Source: Ornithinibacillus sp. 4-3 (GTDB lineage: Bacteria > Bacillota > Bacilli > Bacillales > Amphibacillaceae). From it: a stretch of DNA of 64,000 bases. Made by a program: the position numbers and the translations under genes. Under the pieces are notes generated by a model. The model searched no databases. It was not told the DNA's origin and saw nothing but the letters and a program-made list of their open reading frames with translations. Of this stretch, positions 42,705-53,192 are shown piece after piece. The stretch covers positions 1,708,001-1,772,000 of the forward strand of contig NZ_CP162599.1 of assembly GCF_040958695.1 (NCBI RefSeq). The letters are read 5' to 3'. Position 1 is the first letter of the stretch. Every line of letters begins with the position of its first letter.

Positions 42705-43991
42705 ATGTTCATGGGTGTAACAGCTATTGTAGGTGCAAATTGGGGAGATGAAGGAAAAGGAAAATTAACTGATGTCTTAGCTACTGATGCAAATTATGTT
42801 GTTCGATATCAAGGTGGTAGTAATGCTGGGCATACAATCATTAACGAGTTTGGAAAATTTGCCCTCCATATGCTTCCATCAGGTGTATTTTATCCGAATG
42901 TTGTAAATGTAATTGCTCCTGGTGTTGCTTTGAATATGGACGATTTTTTCCGTGAACGAGAGGAGCTAATAAAGAGAGGAGTTCCTGAACCTACTTTACG
43001 TATTTCGGATCGAGCACAAATTGTTCTTCCTTATCATAAGCTTTTTGATGAATTAGAAGAGCAACGATTAGCTGACAAGAAATTTGGGTCAACCAAATCA
43101 GGAATAGCACCTTTTTATGGCGATAAGTATTTAAAGCTTGGTATCCAAGTTGGTGATCTATACAATCCTGACGAACTTAAAAGCCGACTTGAAGCGGCAC
43201 TGGTTTCTAAAAATATTTTGCTTCAACATTTATACGGTCAGCCAATTTTAAAAGTAGATGATTTGTTAGAAGATTTACTCAAGCAAGCAGAAGCGTTAAA
43301 TCCCTTCGTTTGTAATACAACAGAGCTACTAAACCAAGCATTAGATCGTAACGAAACGATTTTATTGGAAGGTCAATTAGGAGCGCTTCGTGATCCAGAT
43401 CATGGTATTTATCCGTACTCCACATCTTCTTCCACTCTTGCTGGCTTTGCCTCAGTTGGAGCGGGGATACCACCGTATGCGATTAAAAATACGCTAGCTG
43501 TAGTAAAGGCTTATTCAACTTGCGTAGGAACAGGTCCATTTACAACAGAAATTACAAATGATGCGGCAGATGAATTGAGAAAGCTTGGGGGAGATGCAGG
43601 AGAGTATGGTGCAACTACAGGACGCCCTCGTAGAGTCGGTTGGTTTGATGCTGTAGCAACAAGATATGGATGTCTTATTCAAGGGGCAACAGAGGTTGCT
43701 TTGACCAATCTCGATGTTCTTGGTTATTTGGATGAAATCCCGATTTGCACGGAATATGAATTAGATGGTGAAAGAACGGCAGAATTTCCAGCAACTTCAA
43801 AACTAATGCAAGCAGTTCCTATATTCAAAAAACAAAAGGGGTGGAAAACGGATATATCAGAAGTTCGAGAATTTGATGAATTGCCGATAGAAGCTCAGGA
43901 ATATGTGCTTGCTGTTGAGAAGTTAATCAATACGCCTATTCGTTGGGTATCTGTAGGACCTAAACGTGAGCAGTTGATCGAAAGAAAATAA
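42705..43991 (+). CDS. purA: Adenylosuccinate synthetase (divergent subfamily)
   Basis: Makes adenylosuccinate from IMP, aspartate and GTP, 428 aa. GANWGDEGKGK (10-20) holds the catalytic Asp15, and SNAGHTI the His43. GATTGRPRRVGWFD is the C-terminal IMP/GTP loop. The middle is unlike B. subtilis PurA: EGQLGALRDPDHGIYPYSTS replaces EGAQGxxLDIDxGTYPFVTS, so the usual Gln of the EGAQG motif is displaced by one. This seems to be a separate, clostridial-like branch. It may be a second PurA in this genome, since purA usually lies elsewhere in Bacilli. ATG 42705 fits the ribosome site AGAGAAAGG best. Confidence 0.92.
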   Translation: MFMGVTAIVGANWGDEGKGKLTDVLATDANYVVRYQGGSNAGHTIINEFGKFALHMLPSGVFYPNVVNVIAPGVALNMDDFFREREELIKRGVPEPTLRISDRAQIVLPYHKLFDELEEQRLADKKFGSTKSGIAPFYGDKYLKLGIQVGDLYNPDELKSRLEAALVSKNILLQHLYGQPILKVDDLLEDLLKQAEALNPFVCNTTELLNQALDRNETILLEGQLGALRDPDHGIYPYSTSSSTLAGFASVGAGIPPYAIKNTLAVVKAYSTCVGTGPFTTEITNDAADELRKLGGDAGEYGATTGRPRRVGWFDAVATRYGCLIQGATEVALTNLDVLGYLDEIPICTEYELDGERTAEFPATSKLMQAVPIFKKQKGWKTDISEVREFDELPIEAQEYVLAVEKLINTPIRWVSVGPKREQLIERK

Positions 43992-44198
43992 GTACTGAAT
44001 AACAAGAGTGAAATCGTCGTCTTAGGTGTAAAGGAAATATGCTTGTTTTGGAAGCAATATGTAAATTAATTTAACCATTGGATGGCTGATGAGGTTATAA
44101 CTTGCTCATTTGAGTGATTCAAGAAGAAGGCGAAACAACCAAAGTATAACATCAATAACTTACTTGATAACAACATGAGAATCTAGGGGGATAAAATA

Positions 44199-45437
44199 AT
44201 GACAAACAATTATATTCAACAATTATTTGCTGAACGTATCAGTAAAAAGAAATCTAGTTTAGACGAAGATGGATATAAATTTGGCAAAATTAAGCGAGTG
44301 AAAAAAGAAGCTATGTTGGCTAATCCTGATATGGAACTTATCGATTTAGGTATTGGCGAGCCAGATAAGATGGCAGACAATTCAATTGTTGAAATACTGA
44401 AGCAAGAGGCACAGAAACCAGAAAATCGTTTCTATGCAGATAATGGAATTGACGAATTGAAACAGGCTGCTGCTTCCTATATGGAGAATGTTTTTGGGGT
44501 CAGTGACCTTAATCCAGATACGGAAATCAACCATATCATTGGCTCTAAATCAGCCTTAGCTATGCTGCCAGCTGCTTTCATCAATCCTGGAGATATTACA
44601 CTTATGCCATCACCTTGCTACCCAGTATTAGGTACCCATACAAAATATTATGGAGGTGAAGTGATTTCCTTTCCATTATTAGAGGAAAATGAATTTCTTC
44701 CTAACTTGAATCTGCTAGATGAAGAAATTTTGAAATCAGCAAAACTACTTTATTTGAATTATCCTAATAATCCTACTGGGGCAGTAGCGAATAAAGATTT
44801 CTTTGAGCAGGTGGTCCAATTTGCCAAACAATATGAGCTTATAGTTGTTCATGATGCTGCCTATGCTGTACTTGTATTTGATGATACGAAGCCACTAAGT
44901 TTTCTATCGATTCCTGGTGCAAAAGAAGTCGGGGTAGAGCTACATTCATTATCGAAGTCATTTAATATGACAGGATGGCGTATTGGCTTTATCGCAGGAA
45001 ATGCGGAAATCGTTAAAGCTTTTGCAGAGATTAAGGATAATAGTGATTCTGGGCAATTTATCCCGATACAAAAAGCAGCAGCCTATGCATTAAATCATCC
45101 TGAAATTACAAAAGAAACAGCATTGAAATATTCTCGCAGACATGAAAAATTGACAACCGTACTGAATTCATATGGATTCAATGTTACGAAACCAAAAGGC
45201 TCTTTTTTCTTATATACCAAAATACCTCAAAGGACTGCTGACGGAACGAAATTTGATACAGCAGAACAGTTCAGCCAGTACCTATTAAGAGAACATCTTA
45301 TTTCCACTGTTCCCTGGGATGATGTAGGACCGTTTGTCAGACTTTCAGTTACATTCCAAGCTAGTGACATACAAGAAGAAGACCGGATCATCGAGGAAAT
45401 CAAGAGACGTGTTTCCAGAGATCAGTTCATATTTTAA
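44199..45437 (+). CDS. LL-diaminopimelate aminotransferase-like class I aminotransferase
   Basis: PLP-dependent aminotransferase of 412 aa. The opening AERISKKKSSLDEDGYKFGK and MELIDLGIGEPDKMAD match DapL-type enzymes. YLNYPNNPTGA and the internal aldimine lysine in SLSKSFNMTGWRIGF complete the fold-type I set, with RLSV near the C-terminus as substrate carboxylate arginine. AGGGGGATA precedes the ATG. It sits between purA and purB, an unusual position. DapL would make LL-diaminopimelate for lysine and cell wall; other amino donors cannot be excluded. Confidence 0.82.
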   Translation: MTNNYIQQLFAERISKKKSSLDEDGYKFGKIKRVKKEAMLANPDMELIDLGIGEPDKMADNSIVEILKQEAQKPENRFYADNGIDELKQAAASYMENVFGVSDLNPDTEINHIIGSKSALAMLPAAFINPGDITLMPSPCYPVLGTHTKYYGGEVISFPLLEENEFLPNLNLLDEEILKSAKLLYLNYPNNPTGAVANKDFFEQVVQFAKQYELIVVHDAAYAVLVFDDTKPLSFLSIPGAKEVGVELHSLSKSFNMTGWRIGFIAGNAEIVKAFAEIKDNSDSGQFIPIQKAAAYALNHPEITKETALKYSRRHEKLTTVLNSYGFNVTKPKGSFFLYTKIPQRTADGTKFDTAEQFSQYLLREHLISTVPWDDVGPFVRLSVTFQASDIQEEDRIIEEIKRRVSRDQFIF

Positions 45438-45576
45438 GAGAGCTTTAAAATCCAAAAGAAAGTGGATTTTATATGGTTAATTGCCGATCGACTGGCAGAA
45501 TATTTATTTGGCCCTTCATCAGTACAAGTATTTATGTTGAAAATAATTGGATAAATTCAAGGAGGCAACAGAATAA

Positions 45577-46872
45577 ATGATCGAGCGTTATACAAGAGAA
45601 GAAATGGGCAATATTTGGACGGAAGAAAATAAATTTAAAGCTTGGCTGGAAGTAGAAATACTTGCCTGTGAAGCATGGAGTGAATTAGGCTTCATTCCTA
45701 AAGAAGATGTAAAAAGAATACGAAAAGATGCATCCTTTGATATCCAACGAATATATGAAATTGAAAAAGAAACACGACATGATGTTGTAGCATTTACACG
45801 CGCAGTATCAGAAACATTAGGAGAAGAAAGAAAGTGGATGCACTATGGTCTAACTTCAACAGATGTTGTTGACACAGCACTTTCCTATCTTTTAAAACAA
45901 GCAAATGAGATTTTAAGAAAAGATTTACAACGTTTTATCACTATTTTAGAAGTGAAAGCGAAAGAGCATAAACATACGGTTATGATGGGACGTACACATG
46001 GAGTACATGCGGAGCCAACAACATTCGGTTTAAAAATGGCTTTATGGTATGAAGAAATGAAGCGTAACCTAGAACGTTTTGAATTTGCTGCAAAAAATGT
46101 GGAATTTGGTAAGATCTCTGGAGCAGTTGGAACGTATGCTAATATTGATCCATTTGTAGAGGAATATGTTTGCTCTAAGTTAGGTACATCACCAGCACCA
46201 GTATCAACTCAAACATTACAGCGGGACCGTCATGCAGCTTACCTATCTACATTAGCATTGATTGCAACATCCATAGAAAAATTTGCAACAGAAATTCGTG
46301 GATTACAAAAAACAGAAACAAGAGAGGTAGAAGAACGTTTTGCAAAAGGACAAAAAGGATCTTCAGCTATGCCACATAAACGTAATCCAATTGGTTCGGA
46401 AAACATGACAGGGATGGCTCGTGTTATTCGTGGTTATATGGTGACAGCTTATGAAAATGTTTCCTTATGGCATGAGCGTGATATTTCACATTCTTCCGCT
46501 GAGCGTATCATTCTACCAGACGCAACCATTGCACTAGATTACATGCTACACCGTTTTGGTAATATTGTGGAGAACTTAACGGTATTTCCTGAAAATATGA
46601 AGCGTAATATGAATCGTACATACGGTGTTATATTCTCCCAACGTGTATTGCTATCCTTAATTGATAAAGGAATGGCACGTGAGGAAGCCTACGATATCGT
46701 TCAGCCAAAAGCAATGGAAGCTTGGGAAACAGCTACGCCTTTTAAAGCATTAATAGAACAGGAAGCACGTATTACAAGCAAATTAACACAAGAAGAAATT
46801 GATGATTGCTTTGACTATACCTATCATTTGAAGAATGTCGATCAAATCTTTACAAAAATTGGACTGGCCTAG
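45577..46872 (+). CDS. purB: Adenylosuccinate lyase
   Basis: Fumarase-superfamily lyase of 431 aa that splits SAICAR and adenylosuccinate. [29 protein letters not shown] (catalytic His) and the flexible signature loop [12 protein letters not shown] with the catalytic serine are all present. AAGGAGGC precedes the ATG. It starts a tight run purB-C-S-Q-L-F and follows purA and the aminotransferase; in B. subtilis it follows purE-K, which are absent here. No PurBox was found directly in front of it. Confidence 0.96.
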   Translation: MIERYTREEMGNIWTEENKFKAWLEVEILACEAWSELGFIPKEDVKRIRKDASFDIQRIYEIEKETRHDVVAFTRAVSETLGEERKWMHYGLTSTDVVDTALSYLLKQANEILRKDLQRFITILEVKAKEHKHTVMMGRTHGVHAEPTTFGLKMALWYEEMKRNLERFEFAAKNVEFGKISGAVGTYANIDPFVEEYVCSKLGTSPAPVSTQTLQRDRHAAYLSTLALIATSIEKFATEIRGLQKTETREVEERFAKGQKGSSAMPHKRNPIGSENMTGMARVIRGYMVTAYENVSLWHERDISHSSAERIILPDATIALDYMLHRFGNIVENLTVFPENMKRNMNRTYGVIFSQRVLLSLIDKGMAREEAYDIVQPKAMEAWETATPFKALIEQEARITSKLTQEEIDDCFDYTYHLKNVDQIFTKIGLA

Positions 46873-46885
46873 GAGGAATTCTAGC

Positions 46886-47599
46886 ATGGAGCTTGAGCTT
46901 TTATATGAAGGAAAAGCAAAGAAAGTCTATCAATCGAGTATGAATGAAAATCATCTGATTCTCTCGTATAAAAATGATGCAACAGCTTTTAATGGGGAGA
47001 AAAAAGCTCAATTTACTGGAAAAGGAAGACTTAATAATGAGATCTCATCCATTCTTTTCAAAGCATTAGAAGAAAGAGGAATCGAGTCACATTTTATTAA
47101 GCAATTGGATTCCATTACCCAGATGGTTCAAAAAACAGATATTATTCCGTTAGAAGTGGTTATTCGAAATATTGCTACTGGCAGTATTACAAAACGTTTG
47201 GCAATTCCTGAAAAATCTCCTTTTGAACCAGCGCTCGTTGAACTATTTTATAAGAATGATGAATTAGGTGATCCATTGATTAACGATGAGGAAGCCATTT
47301 ATTTAACAAACCTTACAGTAGAGAATTTGAATGAGATCAAGGAAAAAGCAAGAAGTATTAATCAAGTGCTAACAGAGATTTTCGCTACTATAGGTGTTCG
47401 ATTGATTGATTTTAAATTGGAATTTGGTAGAAATCAAGATGGGGAAATTATACTTTCCGATGAGATATCACCAGATACATGTAGGTTATGGGACATGAAT
47501 ACAAATGAAAAGCTCGACAAAGATGTTTTTCGTCAAGGCACAGGGGATTTAATCACTGTATATGAAGAAATATTAAATCGTTTGGAGGAACAGTTATGA
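46886..47599 (+). CDS. purC: SAICAR synthetase (PurC)
   Basis: Phosphoribosylaminoimidazole-succinocarboxamide synthase, 237 aa. LLYEGKAKKVYQ, PLEVVIRNIATGSITKRL and LIDFKLEFGRN, SDEISPDTCRLWD are family blocks (ATP and CAIR binding). ATG 46886 follows AGGAGG, 13 bp after the purB stop. Overlaps purS by 4 bp. Confidence 0.97.
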   Translation: MELELLYEGKAKKVYQSSMNENHLILSYKNDATAFNGEKKAQFTGKGRLNNEISSILFKALEERGIESHFIKQLDSITQMVQKTDIIPLEVVIRNIATGSITKRLAIPEKSPFEPALVELFYKNDELGDPLINDEEAIYLTNLTVENLNEIKEKARSINQVLTEIFATIGVRLIDFKLEFGRNQDGEIILSDEISPDTCRLWDMNTNEKLDKDVFRQGTGDLITVYEEILNRLEEQL

Positions 47600-47838
47600 G
47601 AAAAGTTCAGGTTTATATTACATTAAAACATGGTGTATTAGATCCGCAGGGAAAAGCGATAAAAACCTCTCTTGATTCTTTAGGGTATCCAGATATAGAA
47701 GATGTTCGAGTTGGAAAATATGTAGAACTGCAAGTAAAGGAAGGGCCAGAGTTAGAATCAAAAGTAATACAAATGTGTGAACAGTTATTGGCTAACCCTG
47801 TAATTGAAGATTATCGTATTGAACTAGAGGAGGCTTAA
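47596..47838 (+). CDS. purS: FGAM synthase subunit PurS
   Basis: An 80-aa subunit that bridges PurQ and PurL in Gram-positive FGAM synthase. [19 protein letters not shown] and [10 protein letters not shown] are typical. Starts within the end of purC (ATGA overlap). Confidence 0.97.
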   Translation: MRKVQVYITLKHGVLDPQGKAIKTSLDSLGYPDIEDVRVGKYVELQVKEGPELESKVIQMCEQLLANPVIEDYRIELEEA

Positions 47839-47843
47839 TAGTC

Positions 47844-48530
47844 ATGAAAGTGGCAGTTATTGTTTTTCCAGGTTCCAATTGTGATATGGATATGTATCAT
47901 GCAGCTAAGGAGATTGTTGGGGCTGAAGCGATCCTTGTTTGGTACACAGATACACATTTATTAGAAGATGTAGATGGGATTCTTATACCAGGTGGTTTCT
48001 CTTATGGCGATTATCTACGCTGCGGTGCTATGGCAGCTAACTCAGATATAATGAGCAAAATCAAGGAACACGCAGAAAAAGGAAAACCAGTATTAGGTGT
48101 TTGTAATGGCTTTCAAATATTAACAGAAGCTGGACTTCTACCAGGTGCATTAATGCGCAATAAGAACCTTTCTTTTATGTGTCATTATGAAGAATTAGTT
48201 GTTGAAGATAATGAGTCAGCTTTTACTACTTTATATGAAGAGAAAGAAATAGTCCGTTTCCCAATTGCTCATGGAGAAGGCAACTATTTCTGTGATGAGG
48301 AAACATTAAAGGAGTTAAGAGCCAACAATCAAATTGCCTTTACATATAAAAACAATCCGAATGGCTCTGTTGCAGATATTGCTGGTATTCGTAATAAAGC
48401 TGGTAATGTGCTTGGTATGATGCCGCATCCAGAACGGGCTGTGGAAGTATTATTAGGAAGTGAAGACGGCTTAAGGCTATTTCAATCTATGATTGCGAAT
48501 TGGAGGAGCGGCAATGCAGTTAACGCATAA
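47844..48530 (+). CDS. purQ: FGAM synthase glutaminase subunit PurQ
   Basis: Class I glutamine amidotransferase, 228 aa. The nucleophile is Cys87 in [11 protein letters not shown], and the His/Glu pair lies in [25 protein letters not shown] is also conserved. It supplies ammonia to PurL. It lies 5 bp after purS and overlaps purL by 17 bp. Confidence 0.97.
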   Translation: MKVAVIVFPGSNCDMDMYHAAKEIVGAEAILVWYTDTHLLEDVDGILIPGGFSYGDYLRCGAMAANSDIMSKIKEHAEKGKPVLGVCNGFQILTEAGLLPGALMRNKNLSFMCHYEELVVEDNESAFTTLYEEKEIVRFPIAHGEGNYFCDEETLKELRANNQIAFTYKNNPNGSVADIAGIRNKAGNVLGMMPHPERAVEVLLGSEDGLRLFQSMIANWRSGNAVNA

Positions 48531-50742
48531 TATTGATCCAAAGACAATTGAACAAGAGCAAATGTACCGTGAAATGGGTTTAAGTGATAAGGAGTTTGAG
48601 AAAATCAAAGTAATTCTTGGCCGTCGTCCCAATTTTACAGAAACGGGTATCTTTTCTGTTATGTGGTCAGAGCATTGTAGCTATAAAACATCAAAACCAC
48701 TGCTAAGAAAGTTTCCGACAGAAGGTCCGCATGTTCTGCAAGGTCCAGGAGAAGGCGCTGGGGTAATTGATATTGGCGATGAGCAGGCAGTTGTTTTTAA
48801 AGTAGAAAGTCATAATCATCCATCTGCTATAGAACCATATCAAGGTGCAGCAACAGGTGTTGGTGGAATTATCCGTGATGTATTCTCTATGGGCGCTCGT
48901 CCCATTGCGTTAATGAACTCGCTACGTTTTGGACTGTTAACAACAAATCGTAGTAAGTATCTCTTTTCAGAAGTTGTTGCGGGTATTGCTGGTTATGGGA
49001 ACTGTGTCGGTGTTCCAACAGTGGGGGGAGAGATACAATTTGATGAAAGCTATGAAGATAATCCACTTGTAAATGCAATGTGTGTTGGACTGATTAATCA
49101 TCAGGATATACAAAAAGGAATTGCCGCGGGTATTGGTAATACTATTTTATACGCTGGAGCTCCAACATGCAGGGACGGTATTCATGGTGCTACCTTTGCC
49201 TCAGATGACTTAACAGAGGATTCTAATAAAGATCGTCCAGCTGTACAGGTTGGTGATCCTTTTCTAGGTAAATTATTAGTTGAAGCATGCTTAGAAGTAA
49301 TTCATTCTGATGCACTTGTAGGGATACAAGATATGGGTGCTGCAGGCTTAACCTCATCTGCAAGCGAAATGGCAAGTAAAGCTGGGAATGGAATAGAAAT
49401 GAATTTGGATCTCATCCCGCAACGTGAGCAAAATATGACTGCTTATGAGATGATGCTTTCTGAATCTCAAGAGCGTATGCTGCTTTGTGTAAAATCAGGT
49501 CATGAGCAAGAAATTATAGCTATTTTTGAAAAATATGGACTGCAATCTGTTCCTGTTGGAAAAGTGATCGAAGAAAAAGTTTTTCGTATTACACATCATG
49601 ATGAGATTGTAGCGAATATTCCTGTTGATTCTTTAGCAGATGATGCGCCAGTATATCATCTTCCATCAAAGGAAGCCGCATTTTATAAAGCATTTCAGCA
49701 AATGGATGTTAAAACACCAATTGTAGAGAATTATGGAGAAACTTTAAAACAATTATTACAACGCCCAACCATTGCAAGTAAAGAATGGGTCTATGATCAA
49801 TATGATTCAATGGTACAAACTAATACAGTTGTTAGTCCGGGATCCGATGCAGCAGTAATTCGTATTAAAGGTACGGATAAAGCATTGGCAATTACAACCG
49901 ACTGTAACTCTCGCTATATTTACTTAGATCCAGAGAAAGGTGGAAAAATTGCTGTTGCAGAAGCTGCTCGTAATATTATTTGCTCAGGAGCAAAGCCATT
50001 GGGATTAACAGACGGGCTAAACTTTGGAAATCCAACAAATCCAGAAATCTTTTGGCAAATGGAAAAAACGGTAGACGGGATGAGCGCTGCATGTAAAGCG
50101 CTACAAACACCTGTTATCAGTGGGAATGTTTCTTTATATAATCAATCCAAAGGTAAATCTATATATCCAACACCAATTGTTGGCATGGTTGGATTACATG
50201 AATCCACTGCACATATTACATCAAGCTTTTTCCAAGAATCTGGTGATTTCATTTATCTTATTGGTGAAACGTATAACGAGTTTGGTGGCAGTGAACTACA
50301 ATTTATCCATGATGGAAAATATGCAGGAAAAGCGCCACACATAGATTTAGATGTCGAAGTAAAGCGTCAGGAAAAGCTACTTTCTTTAATCCAGCAAGGT
50401 AAGATTCAATCAGCACATGATCTTACAGAAGGTGGTTTAGGAGTTGCTTTAGCAGAATCCCTATTCTCAGCTCCATCACTTGGTGCAGAAATAACTCTTT
50501 CAGGTGATACAACGATTATGCTATTTAGTGAAACACAATCACGCTTTCTTGTTACTGTAAAACCTGAGAACCAAGCCACATTTGAAGCTGTATTTGCGGA
50601 TGCTGCAAAACTCGGTCAAGTCACAGCAGATGCTCAGTTAACAATAACAGCAAATAATGAAATTATTCTCCAGGAAGATGTTGCTACGTTAAAGGCACTT
50701 TGGAAAGGGGCTATTCCATGCTTGCTGAAATCAAAAGTATAA
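48514..50742 (+). CDS. purL: FGAM synthase large subunit PurL
   Basis: Small-type PurL, 742 aa, the ATP-dependent synthetase subunit. [37 protein letters not shown] and the GGxxRD block ([16 protein letters not shown]) form the active site, repeated in the second half ([25 protein letters not shown]). ATG 48514 follows GGAGGAGC-like sequence inside the end of purQ. Confidence 0.97.
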   Translation: MQLTHNIDPKTIEQEQMYREMGLSDKEFEKIKVILGRRPNFTETGIFSVMWSEHCSYKTSKPLLRKFPTEGPHVLQGPGEGAGVIDIGDEQAVVFKVESHNHPSAIEPYQGAATGVGGIIRDVFSMGARPIALMNSLRFGLLTTNRSKYLFSEVVAGIAGYGNCVGVPTVGGEIQFDESYEDNPLVNAMCVGLINHQDIQKGIAAGIGNTILYAGAPTCRDGIHGATFASDDLTEDSNKDRPAVQVGDPFLGKLLVEACLEVIHSDALVGIQDMGAAGLTSSASEMASKAGNGIEMNLDLIPQREQNMTAYEMMLSESQERMLLCVKSGHEQEIIAIFEKYGLQSVPVGKVIEEKVFRITHHDEIVANIPVDSLADDAPVYHLPSKEAAFYKAFQQMDVKTPIVENYGETLKQLLQRPTIASKEWVYDQYDSMVQTNTVVSPGSDAAVIRIKGTDKALAITTDCNSRYIYLDPEKGGKIAVAEAARNIICSGAKPLGLTDGLNFGNPTNPEIFWQMEKTVDGMSAACKALQTPVISGNVSLYNQSKGKSIYPTPIVGMVGLHESTAHITSSFFQESGDFIYLIGETYNEFGGSELQFIHDGKYAGKAPHIDLDVEVKRQEKLLSLIQQGKIQSAHDLTEGGLGVALAESLFSAPSLGAEITLSGDTTIMLFSETQSRFLVTVKPENQATFEAVFADAAKLGQVTADAQLTITANNEIILQEDVATLKALWKGAIPCLLKSKV

Positions 50743-52103
50743 ACGAAGAATGCGGTGTATTCGGTATTTGGGGTCATGATAAAGCAGCAGAATTAACCTA
50801 TTATGGATTACATTCCATGCAGCATCGTGGGCAAGAAGGTGCTGGAATTGTTGTCAGTAAAGAAGGCAGATTAAAAGGATTTAAACAGCTTGGACTGGTT
50901 AATGATGTCTTTAAACACATTAATTTTGATGATTTTAATGGCAGGATCGGCTTAGGACATGTTCGTTACGCAACACAAGGTGGGAACGAACTTGCGAATG
51001 TGCAACCACTTGTTTTCCAATCTCTTACTGGTGGGATGGCATTAGCACATAATGGAAACTTAATAAATGCAACAAAATTACGTGAAACGCTTGAAAAAAA
51101 GGGGAGTATTTTTCAAACAACCTCTGATACAGAAGTATTGGCTCATTTGATTAAGCGAGATGGTGTAGTGAATGAAGCAACTATTACTAATGCACTTAAT
51201 CATGTAAAAGGGGCGTATGCCTATTTGGTATTAGAAGATGACACCTTATATGCTGCTTTAGATCCTGATGGCATTAGACCACTTTCTATAGGCAAATTAG
51301 AAGATGCATATGTCATTGCTTCAGAAACCTGTGCATTTGATCAAATTGGAGCAACATTTGAACGAGATGTATTGCCTGGAGAGTTAATCAAAATTAATCA
51401 GAATGGGCTTACATCCTCTCGATTTGCATCACCTAAAAAAAGAAATCTATGTGCAATGGAATATGTCTATTTTTCTCGACCAGATAGTAATTTGAACAAT
51501 GTTAATGTTCATGCTTCACGTAAACAAATGGGAAAAGAATTGGCCAAGGAAGCATACATTGATGTGGATTTAGTAATTGGTGTGCCAGATTCTAGTATTT
51601 CAGCAGCTATTGGATATGCAGAAGAAAGTAAACTTCCTTATGAGATGGGAATTATCAAAAATCGTTACGTTGGAAGAACATTTATTCAGCCTTCACAGGA
51701 ACTAAGAGAGCTTGGCGTGAAAATGAAGCTTGCACCTGTCCGGAGTATAGTAGAAGGAAAGCGTATCGTGATGATTGATGATTCCATTGTTCGAGGAACG
51801 ACGAGCAAAAGAATTGTAAAAATGTTGAAGGATGCGGGAGCAAGGGAAGTCCATGTACGTATTGCCTCACCAGCTATTACAAATCCATGCTATTACGGAA
51901 TCGATATGCCTACAAAGGAAGAATTACTTAGAGCAAATTATAGTGTTGAGGAAATTAGCGAAATTATTGGGGCAGATAGTCTTGCTTATCTTTCTCAACA
52001 GGGTTTAGAAAAAGCAATCATCAAAGAAGAAACGACTGATCAAGGAGTATGTATGGCCTGTATGACAGGTAATTATCCTTTGGCTGTAACAGATGACATA
52101 TAA
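50718..52103 (+). CDS. purF: Amidophosphoribosyltransferase PurF
   Basis: First committed enzyme of purine synthesis, 461 aa. An 11-residue propeptide ([11 protein letters not shown]) precedes the nucleophile Cys12 (CGVFGI), as in B. subtilis PurF. HNGNLINA belongs to the glutaminase domain. [15 protein letters not shown] is the PRPP loop. Cysteines in RNLCAME and VCMACMTG fit the [4Fe-4S] cluster ligands of this class. It is last in the cluster here, followed by a terminator; purM, N, H and D do not follow. Confidence 0.97.
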   Translation: MLAEIKSINEECGVFGIWGHDKAAELTYYGLHSMQHRGQEGAGIVVSKEGRLKGFKQLGLVNDVFKHINFDDFNGRIGLGHVRYATQGGNELANVQPLVFQSLTGGMALAHNGNLINATKLRETLEKKGSIFQTTSDTEVLAHLIKRDGVVNEATITNALNHVKGAYAYLVLEDDTLYAALDPDGIRPLSIGKLEDAYVIASETCAFDQIGATFERDVLPGELIKINQNGLTSSRFASPKKRNLCAMEYVYFSRPDSNLNNVNVHASRKQMGKELAKEAYIDVDLVIGVPDSSISAAIGYAEESKLPYEMGIIKNRYVGRTFIQPSQELRELGVKMKLAPVRSIVEGKRIVMIDDSIVRGTTSKRIVKMLKDAGAREVHVRIASPAITNPCYYGIDMPTKEELLRANYSVEEISEIIGADSLAYLSQQGLEKAIIKEETTDQGVCMACMTGNYPLAVTDDI

Positions 52104-52118
52104 AATTATTTGATAAGT

Positions 52119-52162
52119 ACCCTAAATTTTAGTTTTATATCTATTATTTAGGGTCCTTTTTA
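52119..52162 (+). terminator. Terminator of the pur cluster
   Basis: ACCCTAAAT (52119-52127) pairs with ATTTAGGGT (52146-52154), then CCTTTTTATTT. Confidence 0.82.
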
Positions 52163-52226
52163 TTTAATGAAAAATTTCCACCTAATTACACAGATAGGCA
52201 GTATCCATTAAACATGAAAACTATGC

Positions 52227-52232
52227 TATAAT
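52227..52232 (+). promoter_or_regulatory. Extended -10 promoter of the nucleotidyltransferase leader
   Basis: TGCTATAAT (52224-52232) is an extended -10 element. I do not see a good -35, which extended -10 promoters can lack. Transcription would start near 52239, about 27 nt before the leader ATG. Confidence 0.5.
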
Positions 52233-52265
52233 CATAACCATTAAGAAATGAAAGGAGCATAAACT

Positions 52266-52310
52266 ATGTGTTGCTCTTGTTACTCAGTAGTTGATCATAT
52301 CCTTATCTAA
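52266..52310 (+). CDS. 14-residue leader peptide of the nucleotidyltransferase gene
   Basis: AAAGGAG (52251-52257) precedes an ATG and the codons for MCCSCYSVVDHILI, then TAA. The last four codons and the stop lie inside the left arm of the hairpin at 52300-52333. A ribosome stalled in these codons would open the hairpin and free the ribosome site of the next gene. This is the arrangement of erm and cat attenuators. Antibiotic responsiveness is inferred, not seen. Confidence 0.65.
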   Translation: MCCSCYSVVDHILI

Positions 52311-52333
52311 ACAGAAAATATTTTAGATAAGGA
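52300..52333 (+). promoter_or_regulatory. Attenuator hairpin that sequesters the ribosome site
   Basis: TCCTTATCTAAA (52300-52311) and TTTAGATAAGGA (52322-52333) form a 12-bp perfect stem with a 10-nt loop. The right arm contains the ribosome site AAGGAG (52329-52334) of the gene starting at 52343. No T-run follows, so it acts on translation rather than termination. Confidence 0.75.
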
Positions 52334-52342
52334 GAATAAAAA

Positions 52343-53143
52343 ATGTTAATTCAAAATCAAATGATTCAAACAATAAAAGATAAATGTATTACGGATGAGC
52401 TAGTAGCTGCAAGTATGATGTATGGTTCTTTCACAAAGGGTGAAGGAGATAGATACTCAGATATTGAGTTTTATATTTTTATCAAAAATACTGATATAGA
52501 TGGTTTTAATTCCAAAAAATGGATTTCTGAAATTTATCCAGTAGATTTAATCTTCTACAATGAATTTGGAACAGAAGTAGTAATTTTTTCAAATATGATT
52601 CGTGGAGAATTTCATTTCCTTCCAGCGTCAAAAATAGAAATAATTAAGAGCTTCAAACCTACAGGAATCTTTCCAGATACAGCATCTATGTACATTTATG
52701 ATGAAACAGAAAAATTAAAACCTCTACTTGATGATTTAGGAAGATCTGAACCAGAAAGAATTACTATGGAGAACATTAATTTTGCGTTTAATAATTTTGT
52801 AAATGCATGGATGATGGGGATCAATGTTTTAAATAGAGGAGAAGCTGCTAGAGCTTTAGAATGTTTAACATATGTCCAAAAATATATTTTACAATTAATT
52901 AGAATGAAAGAAAACAGTGTTGAGAGATGGTTAAACAGTACAAAAAATCTTGAAAAGGATATAAGCAAAAAATTTTATCAAGATTATATTTCAATAACCG
53001 CAAAATTGGAGAAAGCTGAGTTGGTAACAGCTTATACCAATGCCTTAAATCTAATGAGAGATTTATATGAAGAGTTTGAAGCTGAATATCCCGTAGATGT
53101 AGATAAACCCTTTATTGATAAGTTGTATCTTATAATAAAATAG
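52343..53143 (+). CDS. Lincosamide nucleotidyltransferase-like protein (Lnu(B)/Lnu(F) type)
   Basis: A 266-aa nucleotidyltransferase. MMYGSFTKGEGDRYSDIEFY (25-44) holds the Gly-Ser and the two acidic metal ligands (Asp40, Glu42) of the polymerase-beta fold. EVVIFSNMIRGEFHFLP and NAWMMGINVLNRGEAARALE also match Lnu(B) closely from memory, and the length is the same. Such enzymes adenylate lincomycin or clindamycin. The actual spectrum here is unproven. An upstream leader peptide and ribosome-site hairpin point to induction by a ribosome-targeting drug. A degenerate partial copy lies at 57546. Confidence 0.82.
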   Translation: MLIQNQMIQTIKDKCITDELVAASMMYGSFTKGEGDRYSDIEFYIFIKNTDIDGFNSKKWISEIYPVDLIFYNEFGTEVVIFSNMIRGEFHFLPASKIEIIKSFKPTGIFPDTASMYIYDETEKLKPLLDDLGRSEPERITMENINFAFNNFVNAWMMGINVLNRGEAARALECLTYVQKYILQLIRMKENSVERWLNSTKNLEKDISKKFYQDYISITAKLEKAELVTAYTNALNLMRDLYEEFEAEYPVDVDKPFIDKLYLIIK

Positions 53144-53152
53144 ATGTGATAT

Positions 53153-53192
53153 GAATTCGTTTTGACTAATTGTTCAAAGCGAATTCTTTTTA
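53153..53192 (+). terminator. Terminator after nucleotidyltransferase
   Basis: GAATTCGttTTGA pairs with TTCAAAGCGAATTC (arms from 53153 and to 53186), followed by TTTTTAAAA. Confidence 0.75.

Noticed and set aside
43992-44198. Lysine riboswitch or T-box in front of the DapL-like gene
   Set aside because: The region lacks the T-box sequence and the conserved lysine-aptamer junctions, and no terminator pair is visible.
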